Shown here: in pieces, positions 16,360 to 26,200 of the stretch | Layout of the letters: each line of letters starts with the position of its first letter | Numbering within the stretch: the stretch's first letter is position 1 | NCBI RefSeq assembly: GCF_947499845.1 | Contig: NZ_CANMPM010000003.1 | Coordinates: 273,909 to 337,908 of the forward strand | DNA: 64,000 bases | Direction of reading: 5' to 3' | Source: an uncultured Pseudokineococcus sp. | GTDB taxonomy: Bacteria > Actinomycetota > Actinomycetes > Actinomycetales > Quadrisphaeraceae | Translations under genes and position numbers: made by a program | Notes under the pieces: model-generated | The model's database searches: none | Seen by the model: only the letters and a program-made list of their open reading frames with translations | What the model was told of the DNA's origin: nothing

Positions 16360-18411
16360 GTGAGCACGAGCACCTCCCGCACGGCCAGCACCTCCCGCAC
16401 GGCCAGGACCCCCCGGACCCGCGCCCCCGAGCTCGTGGGCCGCCGCTGGGTCGGCACCGACGGGCGGGCGCTGCGGATGGCGGACCTGCGCGGCCGCTTC
16501 GTCCTCCTCGACTTCTGGACGAGCTGCTGCGTCAACTGCCTCCACGTCCTCGACGAGCTGCGCGACCTCGAGGAGCGGTGGGCCGCCGAGCTCGTCGTCG
16601 TCGGCGTCCACTCGCCGAAGTTCCCCCACGAGGCCGAGCCCGGCGTGCTCGACGACGCGGTGCGCCGCTACGAGGTGCACCACCCCGTCCTCGACGACGC
16701 CGACATGACGACGTGGCGGGCCTTCGCCGCCCGCGCCTGGCCGACGCTCGTGCTCGTCGACCCGACGGGGTACGTCGTCGCGTCGCTGTCGGGGGAGGGG
16801 CACGCGCACGGCCTCGACGCGCTGCTCACCGAGCTCGTGCCCGAGCACGACGAGCGGGGCACCCTCGTGCGCGGCGAGCGGCTCTTCGCCCCGCTGCCCG
16901 AGGAGGCCCCGGCCGACGGCCTGCGCTTCCCCAGCAGCGCCCTCGTGCTGCCGGAGCGTCTGGGCGGCGGCGTGCTCGTCACCGACACCGGCCACCACCG
17001 TCTCGCCGTCCTCGACGACGACCTCGCCGTGGTGCGGGCCGTCGGCGAGGGGGCGCGCGGCCTGCGGGACGGCGACGGCGCGACCGCCCGCTTCGCCGAG
17101 CCCCAGGGCCTGTGCCTGCTGCCGGAGGACGTCGCGGAGCGCCTCGGCGTCGACGTCGTCGTCGCCGACAGCGCGAACCACGCCGTCCGCGGCGTGCGCC
17201 TCGCGCGCGACGGAGAGCCCGGGGGTGAGCCCGGGGACGAGCCTGACCGGGTCATCACCCTCGCCGGCACGGGCGAGCAGCTGCGACGCCGCGAGGGCGG
17301 GGGACCGGCGCTGGCGCAGGACCTCTCGACCCCGTGGGACGTCGCGTGGTGGGACGGCCAGCTCGTCGTCGCCATGGCGGGGCTGCACCAGCTGTGGGCG
17401 CTCGAGCCCGGCGTCGGGGAGGCGCCCGACCCCGCCGACGGCGTCGTCCGCGTGCTCGCCGGCACGTCCGCCGAGGGCCTGCGCGACGGCGACGCCGAGC
17501 AGGCGTGGTTCGCGCAGACCTCCCGCCTCGTGCCGTCCGCCGACGGCGCGGCGCTCTGGGTCGTCGACTCGGAGACCTCGGCGCTGCGGCGCCTCGTGCG
17601 CACGGGCGACGCGCCCGACCGCTCCGTCCCCGTCGTCGAGGACGCGCGCCTGGCGAACGCCGCCCCCGTCGCCGCGCCCGGCTACGCCGTCGAGACCCTC
17701 GTCGGCTCGGGCCTGTTCGACTTCGGCGACCGCGACGGCGGCGCGGGGGAGGCGCTGCTGCAGCACCCGCTGGGAGCGGCCGTGCTGCCCGACGGGTCGG
17801 TCGTCGTCGCCGACACCTACAACGGCGCCCTGCGCCGCTACGACCCCGCGGCCGCCCCCGGCGAGCCCGCGGTGACGACGCTCGCGGCCGACCTCGCGGA
17901 GCCGACGGGCGTCGCCGTCCCCCCCACCACGACGGAGGAGGGGGAGGACGCCGAGCTGCTCGTCGTCGAGTCCCGCGCCCACCGGCTGCTCCGCCTGCCC
18001 CTGGCCGCCGGTCGCGCCGTCGGCGCCGCGGCCGGCCGGGTCGAGCGCCCGCCGACGCCGCTGGCCGCCGGGCCCGTGGACCTGCGGGTGCGCTTCGTCC
18101 CGCCCGCCGGGCAGCACCTCGACGACCGGTGGGGCTCGCCCGTCCGGGTCGTCGTCTCCGCGAGCCCGCCCGACCTGCTCGCCGACGGCGCGGGGACGAC
18201 GACGGCGCTCGACCGCCCGCTCGTCCTGCGCGGGGAGGCCGGTGCGCACGGCGTCCTCCACGTGTCCGCGCAGGCCGCCGCCTGCGACGCCGGGGAGGAC
18301 GGCGATGTGCCCGAGCACGCGGCGTGCCACCTCTACCAGCAGGACTGGGGCATCCCCGTCGTGCTGGGTGACGGCCCCGGTGAGCTCGTGCTCGACCTGC
18401 GCGGCGTGTGA
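16360..18411 (+). CDS. NHLRC2-like protein: thioredoxin-like domain plus NHL beta-propeller
   Basis: A 683-residue protein. Residues ~25-165 form a thioredoxin-like domain (LRGRFVLLDFWTSCCVNCLH; Cys57 and Cys60 form the CxxC, with an additional Cys56). Residues ~190-560 carry NHL-type propeller repeats (RFAEPQGLCLLPE, VVVADSANHAVRGV, LSTPWDVAW, VVVADTYNGALRRYD, AEPTGVAV). A beta-rich C-terminal domain follows (LRVRFVPPAGQHLDDRWGSP). This order and the CCxNC motif match NHLRC2 and its bacterial homologues. No signal peptide is visible, so a cytosolic redox or scaffold role is inferred. The first 25 residues include an 18-bp tandem duplication (SRTAST/SRTART). Precise function unknown. Confidence 0.85.
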   Translation: MSTSTSRTASTSRTARTPRTRAPELVGRRWVGTDGRALRMADLRGRFVLLDFWTSCCVNCLHVLDELRDLEERWAAELVVVGVHSPKFPHEAEPGVLDDAVRRYEVHHPVLDDADMTTWRAFAARAWPTLVLVDPTGYVVASLSGEGHAHGLDALLTELVPEHDERGTLVRGERLFAPLPEEAPADGLRFPSSALVLPERLGGGVLVTDTGHHRLAVLDDDLAVVRAVGEGARGLRDGDGATARFAEPQGLCLLPEDVAERLGVDVVVADSANHAVRGVRLARDGEPGGEPGDEPDRVITLAGTGEQLRRREGGGPALAQDLSTPWDVAWWDGQLVVAMAGLHQLWALEPGVGEAPDPADGVVRVLAGTSAEGLRDGDAEQAWFAQTSRLVPSADGAALWVVDSETSALRRLVRTGDAPDRSVPVVEDARLANAAPVAAPGYAVETLVGSGLFDFGDRDGGAGEALLQHPLGAAVLPDGSVVVADTYNGALRRYDPAAAPGEPAVTTLAADLAEPTGVAVPPTTTEEGEDAELLVVESRAHRLLRLPLAAGRAVGAAAGRVERPPTPLAAGPVDLRVRFVPPAGQHLDDRWGSPVRVVVSASPPDLLADGAGTTTALDRPLVLRGEAGAHGVLHVSAQAAACDAGEDGDVPEHAACHLYQQDWGIPVVLGDGPGELVLDLRGV

Positions 18412-18424
18412 GGACCCTCGTCGG

Positions 18425-18709
18425 CTAGAAGCCCGCGCGGCGCGGGCCGCCCGGGTCGCCGCCGGCCCCGCCGGCCCCGCCCATGAGGCCCCGCAGCTGC
18501 TCCTGCGCCTGCGCGGCCATGGCGGCCATCTGGTCGCCCTGCTGCGCGCGGTCGGCGACGAGGCGCTCGTGGTGCTGCTCGCAGACGCCGGTGCCCTCGA
18601 GGAGCACCGCGGCGGGCGTGCGGGCGCGCCCGGCCAGGCAGGGCGAGCACCAGCCCAGCGGGCTCGGGACGTCGGGCACGACGGTGCCGCCACCGGTCTG
18701 CGCGCTCAT
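18425..18709 (-). CDS. Small Cys-rich hypothetical protein
   Basis: A 94-residue protein with a CSPC pair near residues 21-24 and a CEQHH segment near 43-47, spaced as in a small zinc-binding fold. A Gln/Ala helix (ADRAQQGDQMAAMAAQAQEQ) and a Gly-rich tail follow. It is convergent with the NHL gene, with only 13 bp between stops, and lies 52 bp beyond the start-distal end of the desulfhydrase gene. Family not recognised; real coding is supported by the Cys/His spacing and ATG start. Confidence 0.6.
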   Translation of the reverse strand: MSAQTGGGTVVPDVPSPLGWCSPCLAGRARTPAAVLLEGTGVCEQHHERLVADRAQQGDQMAAMAAQAQEQLRGLMGGAGGAGGDPGGPRRAGF

Positions 18710-18761
18710 GCCCCGACGGTACGGCGGGCGGGCGCGGCCGGCGCTCCGCGCGTCGTCCCGG

Positions 18762-19757
18762 TCAGACGCCGGTCACGGTCCGGTGCCCGAAGAGCCCCGG
18801 CAGGCCGCCGGTGTGGACGAGGACGGTGCGCTCGCCGGGCCGCACCTCGCCGCGGCGGACGGCGGAGGCCAGGCCCGCGAGCGCCTTGGCCGTGTAGACG
18901 GGGTCGAGGACGACGCCCTCCGTGAGCGCCGCGGCCGAGAGGGCGGCGGTGCTCGCACGCGTGGGCAGCCCGTAGCCGTCGCCGACCTCGTCCCGCGGCA
19001 GCCGCAGGTGGTCGGGCCCCACGCCCGCCAGCGCGGCGGCGGCGCCGTCGGGCAGGTGGTCGCCGAAGGCCGCGGCGACACCTCGGACGAGGCCGACGAC
19101 CCGCTCGACCGGGTCGGGCACCGCGCCGACGTCGACGCCGAGCACGCGGCCCGCGCCCAGCCCGGCGACGAGGCCGGCCATCGTCCCGCCCGAGCCGACG
19201 GCCGTGACGACGTGCGCGGCGTCGGGCACCTGCGCCGCCACCTCCGCGGCGGCGTCGACGTAGCCGAGGACGCCGAGGGCGTCGGACCCGCCGTAGGGGA
19301 TGCGCGACGGGCGCGCGCCCTCTCCGCGCAGCCGCTCGACGACGGCGTCGGCCGCGGCGTCGAGGCCGGCGCTGTCGACGTCGCCCGCCCACTCCACCCG
19401 CGCGCCGAGGAGCTCGTCGAGCACGAGGTTGCCCGCGGGGCGCTCCGGCGCGGCGCCGACGAGCACGAGGACGCAGCCGAGGCCGGCCCGCCGGGCGGCC
19501 GCGGCGGTGGCGCGCGCGTGGTTGCTCTGCCCCGCGCCCGTCGTCACGAGGACGTCGGCGCCCTCGGCGAGCGCCCGCCCGACCGTCCGCTCGAGCTTGC
19601 GCACCTTGTTGCCGCCGCCGCCGAGCCCGGAGAGGTCGTCGCGCTTGAGCACCAGGTCGTCCGGGCCGAGCCCGAGGTGCTCCGCGAGCCGGGGCGCCGG
19701 CTCGACGGGGGTGGGCCACGTGCCGAGGGGCAGGTGCGGGGCGGGCGTCGTCGGCAT
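18762..19757 (-). CDS. D-cysteine desulfhydrase / ACC deaminase family PLP enzyme
   Basis: A 331-residue fold-type II PLP enzyme. The cofactor Lys51 lies in GLGGGGNKVRKLE, followed by TTGAGQSNHARATAAAA and VVTAVGSGGTMAGLVAG (phosphate-binding Gly loop), with VLDPVYTAKALAG and LVHTGGLPGLFG at the C-terminus. The family includes D-cysteine desulfhydrase (D-Cys to pyruvate, H2S and ammonia) and 1-aminocyclopropane-1-carboxylate deaminase; I favour desulfhydrase, as in most actinobacteria, but cannot separate them with certainty. The ATG at 19757 is 7 nt from a TAGCCT -10 box, predicting a leaderless mRNA. Divergent from the iron-binding lipoprotein gene. Confidence 0.88.
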   Translation of the reverse strand: MPTTPAPHLPLGTWPTPVEPAPRLAEHLGLGPDDLVLKRDDLSGLGGGGNKVRKLERTVGRALAEGADVLVTTGAGQSNHARATAAAARRAGLGCVLVLVGAAPERPAGNLVLDELLGARVEWAGDVDSAGLDAAADAVVERLRGEGARPSRIPYGGSDALGVLGYVDAAAEVAAQVPDAAHVVTAVGSGGTMAGLVAGLGAGRVLGVDVGAVPDPVERVVGLVRGVAAAFGDHLPDGAAAALAGVGPDHLRLPRDEVGDGYGLPTRASTAALSAAALTEGVVLDPVYTAKALAGLASAVRRGEVRPGERTVLVHTGGLPGLFGHRTVTGV

Positions 19758-19764
19758 GCTGCGG

Positions 19765-19770
19765 AGGCTA
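19765..19770 (-). promoter_or_regulatory. -10 box for leaderless desulfhydrase transcript
   Basis: On the minus strand TAGCCT, separated by 7 nt from the ATG at 19757. No ribosome binding site intervenes. Confidence 0.55.
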
Positions 19771-19866
19771 GGGCGCCGACGGGCCGGGAGGGGGTGACGA
19801 CGAGGGTCCGCCCGGCGCGGGGACCGCCGCCGACCGGCGGGCGTGCTCCCCGCCTCGCCGGACTGG

Positions 19867-19878
19867 TTAGGGTTGCCT
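19867..19878 (+). promoter_or_regulatory. Candidate DtxR/IdeR iron box overlapping a -10 box
   Basis: TTAGGGTTGCCT resembles one side and the centre of the DtxR/IdeR consensus (TTAGGTTAGSCTAACCTAA); the right half is poor. It contains TAGGGT (19868-19873), a TANNNT -10, about 33 nt before the GTG of an iron-siderophore binding protein. Position and gene function together make iron repression plausible. Confidence 0.45.
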
Positions 19879-19905
19879 GCCCGCCCGTCGATCGTGAGGT
19901 CCCCC

Positions 19906-20946
19906 GTGCACACGTCCCCCCGCCACACCTCCCGGGCCGCAGCCGCGGCCGCGCTGCTGTCGGTCGCCCTCCTGGCCGCGGCGTGCGGCTCCGACGCCCC
20001 CCAGGGCGGGACGCCGGACGCCGAGCCGACGAGCGGCGGCGGCAGCAGCGCCGCCACGTCCTCCTCGTCGGGGGCCTTCCCCGTCACGGTCGACACCGCC
20101 TTCGGCGAGGTCGAGATCCCCGAGGAGCCGCAGCGCGTCGTCGCCCTCGGATGGTCGGACGCCGAGACGGCGCTCGCGCTCGGCGTCGAGCCCGTCGGCG
20201 CCAGCGACTGGCTGGGCTTCGGCGGCGACGGCGTGGGCCCGTGGTCGGAGGGCTACACGACGTCGCCGGAGATCATCGGGACGCTCGAGCCGGAGCTCGA
20301 GGCCATCGCCGCGCTGCAGCCGGACCTCATCCTCGATACGCGCTCCGACGGCACGCAGGAGCGCTACGACGCCCTGAGCCAGATCGCGACGACGGTCGGC
20401 ATCCCCGAGGGGGCGGGCGCCTACACGACGACGTGGGAGGACCAGCTCGAGCTCGTCGGCGAGGCGCTCGGCCGCGAGGACGAGGCGGACGCCCTCGAGG
20501 ACGAGGTGGAGCAGACGATCGAGGACGCCGCGGCGGCGAACCGGCAGTTCGACGGCACCACCGTCGCCGTCGGCGCCCGCACGTCCGAGGGGTACAGCGC
20601 CTACACCGAGGGCGACACCCGCGTGGACCTCATGGAGTCGCTCGGCTTCGAGCAGTCCGAGCGGGTCCAGGAGCTGGCCGGCGACGGCTTCTCCGTGCCG
20701 GTCTCGAGCGAGCAGCTGGAGCTCCTCGACGCCGACCTCACGGTCGTGTTCCCCATCTTCGTCGAGGCGTCGGAGATCACCGACGACCCGCTGTTCCAGG
20801 CGCTGCCGTCCGTCCAGGACGGGCGCTCGGTCGTCCTGGAGGACGAGACCCTCCTCAACGCCTTCTCCAGCGGCAGCGCCCCGGGCATCACCTACGCCGT
20901 CGAGAACGCCGTCCCGCTCTTCGCCGCGGCGGTCCCGGCGCGCTGA
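19906..20946 (+). CDS. Iron-siderophore ABC transporter substrate-binding lipoprotein
   Basis: A 346-residue FepB/FecB-type binding protein. Lipoprotein signal peptide with lipobox LLAAAC (Cys27), then a Ser/Gly/Thr linker (about 30-60), then the two-lobed binding domain: TAFGEVEIPEEPQRVVALGWSDAETALALG near the start and AALQPDLILDTR in the middle. It would capture ferric siderophore outside the membrane and deliver it to a FecCD-type permease. No permease or ATPase genes are adjacent, so partners are encoded elsewhere. GTG 19906 is chosen because it directly precedes the signal peptide; upstream in-frame codons do not resemble one. Possible DtxR control (see 19867). Confidence 0.88.
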   Translation: MHTSPRHTSRAAAAAALLSVALLAAACGSDAPQGGTPDAEPTSGGGSSAATSSSSGAFPVTVDTAFGEVEIPEEPQRVVALGWSDAETALALGVEPVGASDWLGFGGDGVGPWSEGYTTSPEIIGTLEPELEAIAALQPDLILDTRSDGTQERYDALSQIATTVGIPEGAGAYTTTWEDQLELVGEALGREDEADALEDEVEQTIEDAAAANRQFDGTTVAVGARTSEGYSAYTEGDTRVDLMESLGFEQSERVQELAGDGFSVPVSSEQLELLDADLTVVFPIFVEASEITDDPLFQALPSVQDGRSVVLEDETLLNAFSSGSAPGITYAVENAVPLFAAAVPAR

Positions 20947-21004
20947 CGCCCCGGCCGGTCCCCGTGCCGGTAACCGCGCCGGACGCACGGCCCGGACGCA
21001 CGGA

Positions 21005-21031
21005 GCCCCCGAGCACCAGGTGCTCGGGGGC
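21005..21031. terminator. Bidirectional terminator hairpin
   Basis: GCCCCCGAGCAC (21005-21016) pairs with GTGCTCGGGGGC (21020-21031) around a 3-nt loop. It lies between two convergent genes (stops at 20946 and 21048), so it probably serves both. Confidence 0.75.
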
Positions 21032-21047
21032 CTCCGCGCGCGGGGCG

Positions 21048-21827
21048 TCAGCCGCGGCCCTGCCCCGTGGACGCGCTCGTGCCGCCGTCGACCGGCAGCA
21101 CGACCCCGGTGACGTAGCGGGCCGCGTCGCTGGCGAGCCACAGCACCGCGGGGGCGACGTCCTCCGGCTCGCCGGGGCGGCCGACGGCCACGCGCTCGAC
21201 CATCGTCGCCAGCGCGTCCTCGTCGCTCCACACGCCCTGCGTCAGCGGTGTGCGCGTGAAGGCCGGGGCGACGGCGTTGAGCCGCACCCCGCGCGGGCCC
21301 CAGTCCAGGGCGAGCGAGCGGACGAAGTTCGTGATCGCCGCCTTGGTGGCGTTGTACGTCGCCTGCCCCCAGTCGCCGCGGTCGCCGGACACCGAGGAGA
21401 CGGCGACGAGGGTGCCGCCCGAGGCCTCCAGGTGGGGGAGCGCCGCCTTCGCGAGGTGGAAGAAGCCGTCCACGTTCGTGGCGCGCAGGTGCTCCCAGTC
21501 CTCGTCGGCGACGTCGGTGACCTCCCCGCCCGCGTAGGCGGCTGCGTTGCTGACGACGACGTCGACGCGCCCGAACCGCTCGACGACGCCCGCGACGAGG
21601 TCGCGCACCTGCGCGCCGTCGGAGACGTCGGCCGTCAGCACGGCCGTCCGCTCGCCGGGGCGCCCCGCGACGACCTCCTCGAGCGGCTCGCGGCGGCGCC
21701 CCGTGACGGCGACCGTCGCACCGGCGTCGAGGAAGGCGCGCGCGACGGCGGCCCCGATGCCCGAGCCGGCGCCGGTGACGAGGACGACGCTGCCGGTGAA
21801 GTCGTGCGTGGTGGTCTTCTCAGCCAT
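21048..21827 (-). CDS. SDR-family NAD(P)-dependent oxidoreductase
   Basis: A 259-residue classical short-chain dehydrogenase/reductase. Cofactor motif VTGAGSGIG near residue 18, NAAAYAG motif (about 93), catalytic Ser in VSSVSGDRGDWGQATYNATKAA with YNATK (Tyr/Lys), and the C-terminal VTGVVLPVDGG. The ADVSD motif after strand 3 suits NAD(H) preference. Start ATG 21827 has an AGGGTGGG-type site upstream. The substrate cannot be inferred, and neighbours give no clear pathway. Confidence 0.88.
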   Translation of the reverse strand: MAEKTTTHDFTGSVVLVTGAGSGIGAAVARAFLDAGATVAVTGRRREPLEEVVAGRPGERTAVLTADVSDGAQVRDLVAGVVERFGRVDVVVSNAAAYAGGEVTDVADEDWEHLRATNVDGFFHLAKAALPHLEASGGTLVAVSSVSGDRGDWGQATYNATKAAITNFVRSLALDWGPRGVRLNAVAPAFTRTPLTQGVWSDEDALATMVERVAVGRPGEPEDVAPAVLWLASDAARYVTGVVLPVDGGTSASTGQGRG

Positions 21828-21892
21828 GCGCCCACCCTGCAGCGGCGGCGCGCGGTGCGCCCGGTGCGCGAAGGAGAGCCGGCCGCCGGTGG

Positions 21893-22963
21893 TCAGCCGT
21901 CGCCGCGGCGGTCGCGGTCGCGGGACGGCTGCACGCGCTTGGGCTCGCCGGGCATCTTGGGGTGGTTGGGCGGGTAGGGCAGCTCGCCCTCGCCGCGCGC
22001 CTCGTCGCGGTCGGCCATCTCGAGCAGGGGCTCGAGGGAGTGGTGGACGTCGTCGAGGGCCGCCATGGGGTCTCCGCGTCGGGCGAGCAGGCCGGGGACC
22101 TCGGCGATGGTGCAGTCGTCCGGCTGGACGTCCTCGAGCTCGGCCCAGGTGACGGGGGTGGAGACGGTGGCGCGGGGGGTGCGGCGCACGGAGTAGGCGC
22201 TGGCGATGGTGTGGTCGCGGGCGTTCTGGTTGTAGTCGACGAAGATCGCCGACGTCCGCTGCTCCTTCCACCACGCGGTGGTGACGAGGTCGGGGGCGCG
22301 GCGCTCGACCTCGCGGGCCAGGGCGACGGCGGCGCGGCGGACCTCGCGGATCTCCCAGCGCGGCTCGATGCGCACGTAGACGTGGACGCCACGGCCGCCG
22401 GAGGTCTTGGGGTAGCCGGCCAGGCCGAGCTCGTCGAGCAGCGGGTGGAGGACGTCGAGGGCGACGCGGCGCGCCTCGTCGAAGCCGGTGCCGGGCTGGG
22501 GGTCGAGGTCGACGCGCAGCTCGTCGGGGAGCTCGACGTGGTCGGCCCGGGTCGGCCAGGGGTGGAACGTGATCGCGGACATCTGGACGGCCCAGAGCAC
22601 GGGGGCCGCGGCGTCCACCCGCAGGGCGTCGGCGTGCCGGCCCGAGGGGAAGGTCACGCGCACCCGGCGCAGGTAGTCGGGGGCCCGCTCCGGCACCCGC
22701 TTCTGGTACACCTCCTCGCCGTCGACCCCGTCGGGGAAGCGCTGGAGGTAGGTCGGCCGGTCGCGCAGGGCCCGGACCAGGGGGCCGAGCCCGTCGACGG
22801 CGCCGTCGGCGGACGAGCTCGCGACGGCCAGGTGGTAGTCGACGAGGTGGCGCTTCGTGCCGCCGTCGGCGCCGAGCGCCGGGAAGAGCACGCGGTCGGG
22901 GCTCGTGAGGCGCACCGCGGTGCCGTCGACGTCGAGCTCCTCGGCGGGGGCCTTCGCAGCCAC
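21893..22963 (-). CDS. LigD-type polymerase/primase domain protein (NHEJ POL domain)
   Basis: A 356-residue stand-alone archaeo-eukaryotic primase-like domain as found in bacterial LigD. Signatures: TSPDRVLFP (about 20), TYLQRFPDGVDGEEVYQKRVPERAPDYL, WAVQMSAITFHPWPTRADHVELPDELRVDLDPQPG with the metal-binding DLD, and KTSGGRGVHVYVRI. These enzymes fill in ends during Ku/LigD non-homologous end joining. Ligase and nuclease domains are absent and no ku gene is in view. I prefer GTG 22963 over GTG 23023 because CCAGGAGGA lies 7 nt upstream of it; the longer form would add 20 residues of low-complexity sequence. The C-terminus is Arg/Asp-rich. Confidence 0.87.
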   Translation of the reverse strand: MAAKAPAEELDVDGTAVRLTSPDRVLFPALGADGGTKRHLVDYHLAVASSSADGAVDGLGPLVRALRDRPTYLQRFPDGVDGEEVYQKRVPERAPDYLRRVRVTFPSGRHADALRVDAAAPVLWAVQMSAITFHPWPTRADHVELPDELRVDLDPQPGTGFDEARRVALDVLHPLLDELGLAGYPKTSGGRGVHVYVRIEPRWEIREVRRAAVALAREVERRAPDLVTTAWWKEQRTSAIFVDYNQNARDHTIASAYSVRRTPRATVSTPVTWAELEDVQPDDCTIAEVPGLLARRGDPMAALDDVHHSLEPLLEMADRDEARGEGELPYPPNHPKMPGEPKRVQPSRDRDRRGDG

Positions 22964-23101
22964 GGGCGTCTCCTCCTGGCTCCGACCTCCGGCCGGACGG
23001 GCACGGTCCGTGCCGGTCGTCACTCGACGTCAACGAATCGGGCCACGACGGCGCATCCGTCGCGACCGGGACGTGCCGGAGCCTTCCGGATCGTGCGCTC
23101 T

Positions 23102-23119
23102 CGTCACATGCTGTTCACC
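23102..23119 (+). promoter_or_regulatory. Candidate PHO box upstream of secreted nuclease/nucleotidase
   Basis: GTTCACC (23113-23119), followed by CGG, equals the PhoP direct-repeat unit of actinomycetes. Eleven bases upstream, 23102-23108 reads CGTCACA, a weaker unit sharing TCAC. It is 131 bp upstream of the GTG of a phosphate-scavenging enzyme. Confidence 0.45.
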
Positions 23120-23249
23120 CGGCCGGGGCAGTCTCCACCGCGCCCCGTGACCCCGCCATCCCACCGGCCCCGCGCCGGTGGTCCGGCGGAGCCGGTCGCC
23201 CGCCGCCCGGCGGGCTGCACGCCCACGCCGTCGACACCGGAGGACCTCC

Positions 23250-26200
23250 GTGCCACGAGCACCACACCAGGCAGCGCGCGTCGCCGCCGCTGCCACCGCC
23301 GCCCTCGTGGGCGGCGCCCTGCTGGCCGCCCCCGCGGCCGCCGTCCCCGCCCCCCCGGGCAGCCCCTTCATCAGCGAGCTGCACTACGACAACGCGGGGG
23401 CCGACGCGAACGAGCGCGTCGAGCTCCAGGCGGAGCCCGGCACCGACATGACGGGGTGGACCCTCGTCGGCGTCAACGGGGCCAACGGCGAGACCTACTC
23501 GCCGAAGGCGCTCTCGGGCGTCGTGGGGGAGTCCGGCGTCCTCGTCGTCGACTTCCCGAACCTGCAGAACGGCGCGCCCGACGGGCTCGCGCTGCTCGAC
23601 GCGAGCGGTGCGCTCGTCCAGTTCCTCTCCTACGAGGGCGCCTTCAGCGCGACCCTCGGCGGCGCGGTCGTCGACTCGACCGACATCGGCGTGGCGGAGA
23701 CGGGCAGCGGCACGGCCGACGGCTCGATCCAGCTGCTCGACGGCGCCTGGGTCGTCTCGGAGGACTCCAACAGCTTCGGCGCCCGGAACGGCGAGGCCGT
23801 GGAGCCGGAGCCCGAGCCGGAGCCCGCGCAGTGCGTCGAGGACGGCCTCACGGCCATCACCGCGGTGCAGGGCACCGGCGCGACCAGCCCGCTCGTGGGC
23901 TCCGACGTCGTCGTCGAGGGCGTCGTCACCTCGTCGCCCGACGGCTTCGGCAGCGTCTTCGTGCAGGACTCCACAGCCCGCCCGGGCCGCGCGTCCACGG
24001 CCGTCAACGTCTTCGGCCCCTCCGGCAGCCCCGTGCGGAGCCTGGAGATCGGCGACCGCGTCCAGGTCACCGGCGAGGTGGACGAGTACCAGGGCCTGAC
24101 GCAGATCAGCGCCGACCAGGTCGCCGTCTGCGCCACCGACGTCGCCCTGCCGGCCCCGTACGTGATCACGCGCGCGTCGGCGTCCGACGCCGAGCGCGAG
24201 CAGCTCGAGGGCATGCTCGTCCGCCCGCAGGGCACGTACACGGTCACCGAGGTCTACAACGCCAACCGCTTCGGCGAGATCGCCCTGGCGGCCGGCCCGG
24301 ACGTGCTCCTCCAGGCGACCGACGTCGTGGCCCCCGGCCGGGCGGCGCAGCAGTACGAGGCGCGCAACGCCCGCAAGCAGGTGCTGCTCGACGACGGGCG
24401 CAGCACTAACCTCGCGAACGCGGGGCAGGCGCCGTCCTACGGCGCGGCGGACGACCCGATCCGCGTCGGCGACCGCGTGAGCAGCTTCGGGGACGTCTCC
24501 TACGTCCTCGACTACCGCTACGACGCGTGGCGCTACCAGCCCACCGCGCCGGTGACGGCGGAGACGACGGGCAAGGCGACCTTCGACGACGCCAGCCCGC
24601 GGACGGCCGCGCCCGAGGAGGTCGGCGGCGACGTCCAGGTCGCCACCTTCAACGTCCTCAACTACTTCACCACCTTCGGCGGCGAGGCCCGCGGCGCCGA
24701 CGACGAGGCCGGCCTGGAGCGCCAGGAGGCGAAGATCGTCACGGCGATCAACGCCCTCGGCGCCGAGGTCGTCGGCCTCGAGGAGATCGAGAACGCCGCG
24801 GCCCTCGGCGAGGACCGCGACGAGGCCCTCGCCCGGCTGACCGGCGCCCTCAACGCGGCGGCGGGGGAGGAGCGCTGGGCGTACGTCCCCTCGCCGGCCG
24901 ACCTGCCGCCGACCGGGGACCAGGACGTCATCCGGACGGCCTTCATCTACCAGCCCGCGGCCGTGCAGCCGGTGGGCGAGTCGGTCGTCGACGACGACCC
25001 GGAGTGGGTCGGCCGCGCGCGCCAGCCCCTGGCGCAGGTCTTCCAGGCCGGCGGCACGCAGTTCCTCGCCGTCGTCAACCACTTCAAGTCCAAGGGCTCG
25101 GTCCCGCAGCCGGCGCGCCCGGGTGACGAGGACACCGGCGACGGCCAGGGCAACGGCAACGCCACCCGCGTGGCCGAGGCCCAGCGCCTCGTCGAGTTCG
25201 TCGAGGGCATCGAGGGGGCGCCCGAGGCGGTCGTGCTCCTCGGCGACTTCAACTCCTACACGCAGGAGGACCCGCTCGACGTCCTCCGCGAGGCCGGCTA
25301 CGTCGACCTCGGCACCGCCTACGACGCGGGGGACACCTACGTCTTCAGCGGCCGCAGCGGCTCGCTCGACCACGTCTTCGCCTCCCCGGCGATGGCGGAC
25401 GTCGTGACCGGCGCGGACGTCTGGGACATCAACGCGGACGAGTCGTACGCCTACCAGTACGACGGCTACCTGCCCTGGTACGCGCCGGACGCCTACCGGG
25501 CCTCCGACCACGACCCGGTCGTCGTCGGCGTCGACGTGGCGGACGCCCCGGTCGACGACGTCGCGTCGCTGCAGCTGCTCGACATCAACGACTTCCACGG
25601 CCGCCTCGGCGAGGCGGTGGCGCTGTCGGGCACCATCGAGCAGCAGCGCGAGCGCGAGGACGTCGACGGCACGCTCGTGCTCTCGGCCGGCGACAACATC
25701 GGCGCCTCCCCGTTCGTCTCGGCGGTCCAGGCCGACGAGCCGACGATCGAGGCGCTGAACGAGATGGGGCTGCAGGTCAGCGCCGTGGGCAACCACGAGT
25801 TCGACCGCGGCATCGACGACCTCCTCGGCCGCGTGGGCGTCGACGGCGAGTCCGGCCTGGCCGACTTCCCGATCCTCGGCGCCAACGTCTACGACGAGGC
25901 CGGAGAGCCGCTGCTGCCCGAGTACTCGATCCAGGACGTCGACGGCGTGAGCGTCGGCGTCATCGGCGTCGTCACGCAGGAGACGGGCTCGCTCGTCTCG
26001 CCGGCCGGCATCCGCGGCGTCGTCTTCGGCGACCCGGTCGAGGCGACCAACCGCGTCGTCGGCGAGCTGACCGACGGCGTGGGCGACGAGGCCGACGTCA
26101 TCGTCCTGTCCGCGCACGAGGGCAACCCCCTCGGCGAGGACGAGCAGACGCTGGAGGAGGCCCTCGCGGCCGACACCGCGTTCGCCCGCATCGTCAACGG

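Noticed and set aside
18762..20096. 444-residue version of the desulfhydrase reaching into the iron-binding protein gene
   Set aside because: The extra 113 residues are low-complexity and would overlap the divergent lipoprotein gene. ATG 19757 with its leaderless promoter gives the family N-terminus.
21048..23033. 661-residue fusion of SDR with an upstream polypeptide
   Set aside because: The N-terminal 400 residues are an out-of-frame reading of the LigD-POL gene (Arg/Pro-rich), which is clearly coded in another frame.
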